Assembly (NCBI GenBank): GCA_947452325.1
Contig: CANGCZ010000136.1
Location: 1 to 5,033, forward strand
Source: Comamonadaceae bacterium
Lineage (GTDB): Bacteria > Pseudomonadota > Gammaproteobacteria > Burkholderiales > Burkholderiaceae_C
DNA length: 5,033 bases
Direction of reading: 5' to 3'
Each line of letters starts with the position of its first letter. Position 1 is the stretch's first letter. The position numbers and the translations under genes are program-made. Below are positions 1 through 5,033 of this stretch, piece after piece. The notes below the pieces were generated by a model. That model saw nothing but the letters and a program-made list of their open reading frames with translations. It was not told where the DNA came from and made no database searches.

Positions 1-77
1 ACTTGCACTTCTTCAACAGCCAAAGGCTTGCCAAATTCACGCAACACAGCGGCCTTGGCGTATGCAGGACGTTTCAT
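1..77 (-). CDS. Zinc-type alcohol dehydrogenase-like protein, N-terminal fragment
   Basis: Only the first 25 codons lie in the window; the gene runs off the left edge. The translation starts MKRPAYAKAAVLREFGKPL and continues AVEEVQV. This 'KAAVLREFGKPL..EEV' opening is typical of the GroES-like N-terminal strand of medium-chain zinc alcohol dehydrogenases and quinone oxidoreductases, which oxidise alcohols or reduce enones with NAD(P)H in the cytoplasm. The zinc ligands and the Rossmann fold would lie outside the window, so substrate and metal content cannot be judged. The ATG at 77 was chosen because it lies 5 bases after the stop of the NosR-like gene and no better start is seen upstream. 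The purine-rich GAAAGAG a few bases upstream is at best a weak ribosome binding site. It is probably the third gene of a crotonase / NosR-like / dehydrogenase operon. Family assignment is fairly likely; the exact enzyme is unknown. Confidence 0.62.
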   Translation of the reverse strand, partial: MKRPAYAKAAVLREFGKPLAVEEVQ

Positions 78-82
78 GGGAA

Positions 83-1963
83 TCAGAGCTCTTTCACAGC
101 ATGGACAGGAATGACGGTCTTGTCTGCTTTGGTTTGCTTGATCAAGGGCAGACAACGCTTGGGATCCTGGTAGATGGAGACACAGTCCAGGCACTGGAAA
201 CACTCGCTGTAATCCACTTTGCCGGTTTCTTCAATCGCCTGGTATTCGCATTTGTAGCGACAGGATTGGCATGGCGTGCCACATTCTTGGCGTCGGGGAA
301 TCCAAGACCAACGCTGTAGAAAATTCAAGGAAGCGAGCGCCGCACCCAAGGGGCAGATGTAACGGCAATAACCACGGTACACAAACACACCCAGCGCCAA
401 GCATGACAAGGCCCACAACACAAACGGCCATTCGCGGTCAAAGTACAAGCTGATGGCGGTTTTGAAAGGCTCTATCTCTATGGCTACACGTGCAATAGAC
501 GGCGCCGCAAAAAGCGACACCAGGATGGTAGCCAGCACGCCGTACTTCAGCCATTTCAATTTGCCATCCAGTGAGGCACGCAAACGCCGCTGATGTAAAC
601 CAGCAGCGTTGGTGATGAGACTGATGAGTTCCTGCAAAGCACCGAAAGGACACAGCCAACCGCAAAACGTCCCGCGTCCCCAAACCAGCAAAGTCCCGGC
701 CACAAACACCCACAAAATCACAGTGATCGGGTCATTCATCAAAAAGCTTAAATCGCCACCGCTGCTCAGCGACTCCATGGCCCCGGTGATGTTGATGATG
801 CTGAGTTGCCCTTGGGCATACCAGCCGATGAAGCCAACGGTAAACACCAGGTAGGCGCTGCGCAACACACGCAAGCGTTTGTCTGTGGCGCTCATGCGTT
901 TTTGTGCAATCAAACCGGTGGTGAGAATCACTAAACCCAATAACAAAACAGCAATGTCAACCCGCCGGGATTGCCACACCTGCAGCCACTCTTGTCGACC
1001 CGCATTGTCTTCGTCCATGTGTTGAATGCGCTCTAGCTGATCCCGCCTTGTCTCAAGCTCTGCCGGTTCAGGCAGCGCCGAGCTTGGGTGATAAGCCGAT
1101 ACCTTGGTCTCAGGCACAGCGGGCGTGTCGGCTTGAGGCTTTGCGGCAGTTTTGCCAGGCAGCGGATCAAGGTCGGACTTTTTTGTTTGGGTGCTGGCTG
1201 CTGTTTCCGTCTTGCCAGCAACAGCCGATGGCGTCGGTGCATACGTGGTGACTATGGGTTCGCGAGAGGTATTGCCAGCAACCGGAGCCACAGGTTCGGG
1301 TGTTTTATCCGGTACAGCGCCGGCAGGAACAGCAGAAGCGCCACCCGGCCCGCTGAAGTACCAGGACGGCGTGTGGTCCAGTACAGACGGGTCTAGTTTG
1401 GCACGCGCCACTTTGGCAGCAGCGGCCAGCAGGCTGCGGTCTATGGCCTTGGCGGTAATGGTGCCTCGGTGCACGCCTTGCAAGGACACATTGCGGTCTA
1501 TGTGCACCGTCGGGTCATTCGGCCCGTGAATTTCAATGAAATGATGGAATGTCAATTTGACATACTGAGCCGCAAAAGCCACCAACTTGGCATGGCTGAA
1601 TACCGAAAGAAACAAGGGCTCGGTGTGGTCAATCAGATTTATTTTTAAAAAACGGCCGTCCAAATCCATGAAGACAAACAAGTCGATGGGTTTGCCGCTG
1701 TAGCCGCGTAAATTGGTGAAATCGACTGTCTCAAAAGCGTAGCCTATCAACTTGGGTTTGCCGTCAGCGGTCTCTTCAGCCGGTGTAAACACCGGATAAG
1801 CACGCATGTCCGTTTGCACTTCTCCTATGGTGTAGCGGCCATCGAGTTGCCGGGAAACGTCTTCTCTTTCCAGTTGTCCTGCGTGCACACTGACCATCAG
1901 GCAAGGCAGTGACAGCAGATATACAAAAAACGTGCGCACAGTTGCCCATGCAAGCGCTTGCAT
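83..1963 (-). CDS. NosR/NirI-family FMN-binding, polyferredoxin-like membrane protein
   Basis: About 626 residues from the ATG at 1963. NosR-family proteins are membrane proteins that pass electrons from the quinol side to a periplasmic acceptor; the best known, NosR, supports nitrous oxide reductase. Visible in order (ATG numbering): a signal peptide at about 1-28 ending VHA; a periplasmic FMN-binding domain at about 73-190 with the NosR-like stretch GYSGKPIDLFVFMDLDG; a Pro/Ala/Thr-rich linker at about 204-302; then about five membrane helices near 336-354, 367-387, 413-431, 471-492 and 512-531. Two CxxxCP motifs follow helices (FCGWLCP, C434/C438; YCRYICP, C533/C537). The C-terminal domain has C561, C565, C568, C572 and then C588, C591, C594, C604, a pattern fitting two [4Fe-4S] clusters. 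It is shorter than canonical NosR (roughly 700 or more residues). The FMN attachment motif is degenerate (RGTIT, with T170 as candidate attachment site). A GTG at 1972 gives three more residues; ATG is preferred because TGATG overlaps the crotonase stop. No other nos genes are visible, so the physiological partner is unknown and the symbol is left blank. Confidence 0.9.
   Translation of the reverse strand: MQALAWATVRTFFVYLLSLPCLMVSVHAGQLEREDVSRQLDGRYTIGEVQTDMRAYPVFTPAEETADGKPKLIGYAFETVDFTNLRGYSGKPIDLFVFMDLDGRFLKINLIDHTEPLFLSVFSHAKLVAFAAQYVKLTFHHFIEIHGPNDPTVHIDRNVSLQGVHRGTITAKAIDRSLLAAAAKVARAKLDPSVLDHTPSWYFSGPGGASAVPAGAVPDKTPEPVAPVAGNTSREPIVTTYAPTPSAVAGKTETAASTQTKKSDLDPLPGKTAAKPQADTPAVPETKVSAYHPSSALPEPAELETRRDQLERIQHMDEDNAGRQEWLQVWQSRRVDIAVLLLGLVILTTGLIAQKRMSATDKRLRVLRSAYLVFTVGFIGWYAQGQLSIINITGAMESLSSGGDLSFLMNDPITVILWVFVAGTLLVWGRGTFCGWLCPFGALQELISLITNAAGLHQRRLRASLDGKLKWLKYGVLATILVSLFAAPSIARVAIEIEPFKTAISLYFDREWPFVLWALSCLALGVFVYRGYCRYICPLGAALASLNFLQRWSWIPRRQECGTPCQSCRYKCEYQAIEETGKVDYSECFQCLDCVSIYQDPKRCLPLIKQTKADKTVIPVHAVKEL
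1058..1354 (-). other. Low-complexity Pro/Ala/Thr/Lys linker inside the NosR-like protein
   Basis: Residues about 204-302 of the NosR-like protein are dominated by Pro, Ala, Thr, Lys, Gly and Ser (for example GAVPDKTPEPVAPVAG and KTAAKPQADTPAVPETK), with no cysteines and few bulky hydrophobics. It follows the FMN domain and ends shortly before a charged segment and the first membrane helix, so it should be periplasmic and disordered. In canonical NosR this interval is, from memory, a longer folded region, so the linker appears to replace it. That comparison is inference. Confidence 0.7.
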
Positions 1964-2841
1964 CACGCCCACCAGGGGTAAAAGTCAGGCATGTCGCTGG
2001 AGGCTTTGTCGGTAAACACGGGCGGGCGTTTGGCGAGAAACGAGGCCACGCCTTCCTTGCCGCTGAACTGGCTGGCATAAAAAATCGCCAATGAGTCCAC
2101 CTCATGGGCTTTGAGCGGATGGTCCTGGGCCGAGTTGCGGTACAACATTTGCCGGGTCAGCGCGATGGCCACCGGACTGTGGGCAATGATTTTGCGGGCT
2201 ATCTTGTAAGCCTCTTCCAGCAATGACTCTCCCGGATAAACGGCTTTGACATAACCCGCTGCGAGCAAGGTGTCTGCGTTGTGAATCTCTCCGGTGTAGC
2301 ACCATTCCAATGCGGTTTGCAGACCGACCAGGCGTGGCAAAAACCAGCTTGAACAGGCCTCTGGCGTGATACCGATTTTGTTGAAGACAAAACCCATGCG
2401 CGCTTTGTCAGACAGCAAACGGATGTCCATGGCGCATGTCATGGTCGCGCCTACGCCGACAGCCGCGCCGTTGATGGCACCGATGATGGGCTTTTTGCAT
2501 TCATACATGGCTAGTGTCACGGTGCCGCCGGTGTCGCGCACGCCTCGGGCGATGGCCTCAGTATGCAACTGGGTTTGCATATCTTCCAGCGTCGGGTGCA
2601 TGGTTTCGTCCAGGCCGAACACATTGCCCGGCACACTCAAGTCCATGCCTGCACAAAACGCCTTACCCGCCCCGGTGACCACGATAGCGCCTACGTCGTC
2701 ATCTTCGCTGGCACGCTCGAAGGCTTGCACAAGTTCACGCGCCATCTCGACAGTGAATGCATTCAATTGGTCCGGGCGGTTCAAGGTCAAGGTCAGAATC
2801 TTGTCTGCAACCTCGTAGCGCAGTGTGTTGTAAGCGGTCAT
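1963..2841 (-). CDS. Crotonase-superfamily protein (enoyl-CoA hydratase/isomerase-like)
   Basis: A full-length cytoplasmic protein of 292 residues, slightly longer than the usual 255-270 of the family. It acts on acyl-CoA thioesters, stabilising an enolate in an oxyanion hole. Visible: LNRPDQLNAF (19-29), the first oxyanion strand with AFCAGMDL (61-68), the second oxyanion segment NGAAVGVGATM (124-134), DIRLLSDKA (139-147), and GITPEACSSWFLPRLVG (157-173). Aligned by eye to rat enoyl-CoA hydratase, the two catalytic glutamates (E144, E164) fall on T133 and F153, so classical hydration is doubtful. E161 sits where the catalytic Glu of yeast enoyl-CoA isomerase and the Asp of PaaG lie, so an isomerase-type or other activity is plausible. 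The C-terminal tail DMPDFYPWWA is distinctive. The ATG at 2841 begins MTAYNTLRYEV, a normal family start, but has no clear ribosome binding site. The stop overlaps the NosR-like start. Family is certain; the reaction is not known. Confidence 0.93.
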   Translation of the reverse strand: MTAYNTLRYEVADKILTLTLNRPDQLNAFTVEMARELVQAFERASEDDDVGAIVVTGAGKAFCAGMDLSVPGNVFGLDETMHPTLEDMQTQLHTEAIARGVRDTGGTVTLAMYECKKPIIGAINGAAVGVGATMTCAMDIRLLSDKARMGFVFNKIGITPEACSSWFLPRLVGLQTALEWCYTGEIHNADTLLAAGYVKAVYPGESLLEEAYKIARKIIAHSPVAIALTRQMLYRNSAQDHPLKAHEVDSLAIFYASQFSGKEGVASFLAKRPPVFTDKASSDMPDFYPWWA

Positions 2842-2976
2842 GGCAGTTCGGCTGGATGGGTAATGAATAAGCGTCTCAGTGCGTGCCGAATCATTGTAGG
2901 GCCCTGCCCCGGGGTGCCTGTCCCCCTACAGCCCCGCGTAAAAGCAACCGAATGGATTAAATACCGTTTGGAAACC
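2842..2976. other. Intergenic spacer between the ABC operon and the crotonase operon
   Basis: This is the only real gap in the window, 135 bases between two co-directional genes. It contains a G/C-rich palindrome in its middle and an A/T-richer stretch next to the ATPase stop. If the crotonase block has its own promoter it should lie here or inside the end of the ATPase gene, but I could not find a convincing -35/-10 pair. The marked change in gene function across it suggests a transcription unit boundary. Confidence 0.55.
2897..2932. repeat. G/C-rich imperfect palindrome, REP-like unit or stem-loop
   Basis: Perfect 7-base outer arms TGTAGGG (2897-2903) and CCCTACA (2926-2932) enclose 22 bases that include the self-complementary CCCCGGGG (2909-2916) and the segment GGGGTGCCTGTCCCC (2913-2927). 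A transcript from either strand could fold into a hairpin. On the coding (minus) strand no T-run follows, so an intrinsic terminator is not well supported. From memory, GGTGCCTGTCCCC-type cores occur in dispersed palindromes of many bacterial genomes, some linked to REP-associated transposases; that link is inference and only one copy is present here. Confidence 0.5.
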
Positions 2977-3693
2977 TCAGGAAGTCACACAGCCATCCAC
3001 CACTTGTATCGTGCGGTCGCAGCGGGCCGACAGCAAAGGGTTGTGCGTGACAAACAAAACCGCGGTGTTGTGCTCGCGGCAAACACGCCGTAACAATTCA
3101 AACACGCTGTCAGCGCTTTTAGAGTCCAGGTTGCCGGTGGGCTCGTCAGCGAGTATCAATGCCGGCTGCATCACCAGCGCTCTGGCCACCGCCACCCGCT
3201 GCTGCTGCCCGCCCGACAAATGCGAAGCCTGGGCATGCAGCCAGGGCGTCAAGCCCACCGTATCAAGCAAGGCCGTGGCGCGCGCTTGCATGTCGACAGT
3301 GACAAAACCGGCGTCCCCGAACATAGGCATGACCACGTTTTCAAGCGCAGTGAAAGCCGACAACAAATGGTGGTACTGGAAAACAAAACCGATGTGGTGG
3401 CCGCGTAAATCGGTCAATTGCGCGTCGTTCATAGACGTGGTTTCTATGCCGTGTATGCGCAAGCTGCCGGCGGTCGGGCGGTCAAGCAAACCAATGGTGT
3501 TGAGCAAAGTGCTTTTGCCGGAGCCCGAGGGCCCGACCACCGCACAAAATTCACCGGACTGCAACACCAAATCTATGCCGTGCAGAATTTCATTTTCATT
3601 TGGCTGCCCCAGATTGAATGATTTGCGTATGCCGGACAACTGCAATACCGGTGGCGGTGCTGCGTGTTGCGGGGGGTGCGCGGTCGTGTTCAT
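2977..3693 (-). CDS. ABC transporter ATP-binding protein, LolD/MacB type
   Basis: 238 residues, the normal size for a stand-alone ABC ATPase that powers a MacB/LolCDE-type permease from the cytoplasmic face. All nucleotide-binding motifs are intact: Walker A GPSGSGKST (54-62), Q-loop Q106 in FVFQYHHLL, signature LSGGQ (159-163), Walker B LILADEP (179-185) with catalytic E184, D-loop NLD (188-190) and H-loop H217 in FVTHN. The stretch FQYHHLLSAFTALENVVMP strongly resembles LolD and related mechanotransmission-type exporters. The first 16 residues are a Pro/Ala/His-rich leader. The ATG overlaps the permease stop by four bases (ATGA), so translation is probably coupled; GAGG directly abuts the start codon, too close for an ordinary ribosome binding site. 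With the permease and adaptor it should form one transporter. LolD itself is less likely because the upstream neighbour is an adaptor protein, not a second Lol permease. Substrate unknown. Confidence 0.94.
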   Translation of the reverse strand: MNTTAHPPQHAAPPPVLQLSGIRKSFNLGQPNENEILHGIDLVLQSGEFCAVVGPSGSGKSTLLNTIGLLDRPTAGSLRIHGIETTSMNDAQLTDLRGHHIGFVFQYHHLLSAFTALENVVMPMFGDAGFVTVDMQARATALLDTVGLTPWLHAQASHLSGGQQQRVAVARALVMQPALILADEPTGNLDSKSADSVFELLRRVCREHNTAVLFVTHNPLLSARCDRTIQVVDGCVTS

Positions 3694-4925
3694 CCTCTGA
3701 TCGCCACCACAGGGTCTAGCCGCGCTGCACGCAAGGCCGGCGCAAAAGCGGACAACAAACCGGTGACGGTCGCCAACAACAAGGTTTGTATCAACAGCTT
3801 TTGCTCAAATTTCAAGGCAAACATCAGCGTGCCATCGGCATTGCGCATGTAGTGTTGCCACAAATAAAGCGCCAATGCGCCAATGGCTGAGCCGATCAAA
3901 GCGCCACCCAAACCGAGCAAGCCGCCTTGTAACAAAAACACCCGCAGTACCTGACCGCGGGTGATGCCCATGGCGCGCAAAATTCCGATTTCGCGGGAAC
4001 GCTGTACCACCGACACCACCAGCACGCTGGCAATGCCAAAGCCTACAGATAAGGCGACAAAAAAACGTATCGCTGTGTTGGCCGTGGTTTGGGCTTTGAC
4101 CGCAGTGAAAAACTGCTCATTGGTTTTCATCCAGCTGTCGGCCTGCAAACCGGTGAGCTGCGCGATTTTCCGGGCAGTGATTTCGGCCTGGTACACATCG
4201 TTCATCACCAGATCAATCACCGTGGCGCCGCCTGTGAGGTCGAACAGGCTTTGTGCATTTCTGAACGCCATGTAGGTGACCCGGCTGTTGGCGCTTTTGT
4301 TGCCCAAATCGAATATGCCGGTAACAGTGAGCATGAGTTGCCTGCCGTTGGCCGCCGATAGCCTGAGCTTATCGCCGACGCTCACGCCCAAGTCGCTAGC
4401 CAATTCCGTGCCTATCAACAGGCTTTCACTGGTGATACTGGCTTGGCCGGCGACCATTTTGTCTTGAATAGGAATCACACGAAAATAAAATTCAGGGATG
4501 ACGCCAGTCACTGTGACAGAACGGCTGGCTTCACCACGCAAAGCCAGCGCAGAACCCGAGACAGCGGGCGAAACCACTTTGACTTCAGGCATCCCTGAGA
4601 GCTGAAACATCAATGGCTGCCACTGGTCAATGCCTTTAAATCGTTGCAGCGGCACTTGAACCATACTAGCCGACTGGCTTCCCGACAGCAGCCGGTCCAC
4701 TGGTCGTACGGTTTCTTTGGGCGTGAGCAATTGGATATGCGACTGCCCGGTCAACACACGGTTGACAAAATTGCTTTGCATGCCGCTGAGCAGCGCGGAC
4801 ATGAACACAATCACCGCCACGCCGATGGCAATGCCCGTCACGATGAACCCGGTTTGCACTTTTCCCTCTTGCAAAAACCGCAGTGCCACCACCCATTCAA
4901 ACGGCTGCCATGCAGACAACCTCAT
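3690..4925 (-). CDS. ABC transporter permease, MacB/LolC/FtsX-like
   Basis: 411 residues, the usual length of stand-alone FtsX/MacB-fold permeases. Topology: a short cytoplasmic N-terminus, helix 1 at about 27-48, a large periplasmic domain at about 49-284 (MacB_PCD-like), then helices at about 285-308, 328-357 and 378-398. The cytoplasmic loop QRSREIGILRAMGITRGQV (308-326) and the ending APALRAARLDPVVAIRG are hallmarks of the family. Such permeases do not form a classical channel; they transmit ATPase movement to the periplasm, moving lipoproteins, lipids, peptides or small molecules onward. The start codon overlaps the adaptor stop (ATGA, 4922-4925) and the stop overlaps the ATPase start (ATGA, 3690-3693). 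Gene order adaptor, permease, ATPase matches DevBCA-like exporters, where MacB domains are split over two proteins. The substrate cannot be inferred. The family call is secure. Confidence 0.92.
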   Translation of the reverse strand: MRLSAWQPFEWVVALRFLQEGKVQTGFIVTGIAIGVAVIVFMSALLSGMQSNFVNRVLTGQSHIQLLTPKETVRPVDRLLSGSQSASMVQVPLQRFKGIDQWQPLMFQLSGMPEVKVVSPAVSGSALALRGEASRSVTVTGVIPEFYFRVIPIQDKMVAGQASITSESLLIGTELASDLGVSVGDKLRLSAANGRQLMLTVTGIFDLGNKSANSRVTYMAFRNAQSLFDLTGGATVIDLVMNDVYQAEITARKIAQLTGLQADSWMKTNEQFFTAVKAQTTANTAIRFFVALSVGFGIASVLVVSVVQRSREIGILRAMGITRGQVLRVFLLQGGLLGLGGALIGSAIGALALYLWQHYMRNADGTLMFALKFEQKLLIQTLLLATVTGLLSAFAPALRAARLDPVVAIRG

Positions 4926-5033
4926 GGCGTGACGGCCCGCAAGCGAGTCCCCTCACTCACACCGGTTTCAGACACTGGCACCAGCTGGTCGCCGGGTTTC
5001 AAACCGGACAAGAGTTGCACCACCTCGCGACCG
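4922..5033 (-). CDS. Periplasmic adaptor (HlyD/MacA-type membrane fusion protein), C-terminal fragment
   Basis: The last 36 residues before a TGA at 4922-4924; the rest lies beyond the right edge. The readable end is GREVVQLLSGLKPGDQLVPV followed by SETGVSEGTRLRAVTP. The 'V.LLSGLKPGDQLV' pattern is the standard C-terminal membrane-proximal segment of efflux adaptors (compare 'v.sGLkpGd.VV'), which bridge an inner-membrane transporter to an outer-membrane channel. It overlaps the permease start by four bases, as expected for an adaptor paired with a MacB/DevC-type permease. Too little is visible to decide between MacA, DevB and other subfamilies, or to see the lipoyl and hairpin domains. Confidence 0.78.
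   Translation of the reverse strand, partial: GREVVQLLSGLKPGDQLVPVSETGVSEGTRLRAVTP

Noticed and set aside
1033..1529. Several overlapping open frames on both strands in the region encoding the NosR-like linker
   Set aside because: They are shadows of the G/C-rich low-complexity linker and FMN domain; their translations are rich in Arg, Ser and Trp with no recognisable domain or start signal.
1964..1972. GTG at 1970-1972 as the start of the NosR-like gene
   Set aside because: It adds only three residues; the ATG at 1961-1963 overlaps the crotonase stop in a TGATG arrangement and gives an equally good signal peptide. The GTG remains possible.
2895..2900. TACAAT on the minus strand as a -10 box for the crotonase operon
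   Set aside because: The sequence is a fair -10 match but there is no acceptable -35 element 16-18 bases upstream, which is all G/C-rich palindrome.
2897..2932. The palindrome as an intrinsic terminator of the ABC operon
   Set aside because: No run of T residues follows the hairpin on the minus strand, so it does not meet the usual definition; kept only as a palindrome.
2366..3093. Plus-strand open frames of 150-176 codons opposite the crotonase and across the gap
   Set aside because: They lie antisense to the well-supported crotonase and ATPase genes and show no family resemblance.
2977..3693. Calling the ATPase NosF because a NosR-like gene lies nearby
   Set aside because: Its motifs and its MacB/LolC-type permease and adaptor partners fit the LolD/MacB group, and no NosY or NosD is present.
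3011..3700. A 229-codon plus-strand frame opposite the ATPase
   Set aside because: It is a mirror frame of a gene with all ABC motifs intact; its Cys/Ser/Lys-rich translation resembles no known protein.

Overview
The window holds six protein genes, all on the minus strand, so it reads right to left. It looks like a chromosomal stretch from a betaproteobacterium, probably Burkholderiales (Comamonadaceae-like). This rests on protein style, moderately high G+C and tight gene packing; it is an inference, because no rRNA or marker gene is present. I found no tRNA, rRNA, CRISPR array or transposase.

Right block (5033 to 2977): a tripartite ABC export operon. It contains the last residues of a HlyD/MacA-type periplasmic adaptor (cut by the window edge), a four-helix MacB/LolC-type permease, and a LolD/MacB-type ATPase. 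Consecutive genes overlap by four bases (ATGA) at both junctions, so translation is probably coupled. The substrate cannot be read from the sequence.

Gap (2842 to 2976): 135 bases containing a G/C-rich imperfect palindrome with 7-bp perfect outer arms. It has no T-tract, so it resembles a REP-type or mobile palindromic unit more than a classic terminator.

Left block (2841 to 1): a crotonase-superfamily acyl-CoA enzyme, then a NosR/NirI-family membrane flavo-iron-sulfur protein, then the first 25 codons of a zinc-type alcohol dehydrogenase-like protein. The crotonase stop overlaps the NosR-like start (TGATG), and only 5 bases separate the NosR-like stop from the dehydrogenase start, so the three are probably co-transcribed.

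The most interesting point is this second block. A NosR-like quinol-to-periplasm electron-transfer protein sits in an apparent operon with acyl-CoA and alcohol metabolism genes, with no nosZ, nosD, nosF, nosY or nosL in view. The NosR-like protein is also unusual in itself: its covalent-FMN motif is degenerate, and a roughly 100-residue Pro/Ala/Thr-rich linker lies between the flavin domain and the membrane part. The crotonase lacks both glutamates of classical enoyl-CoA hydratases but has a Glu where the yeast enoyl-CoA isomerase base lies.
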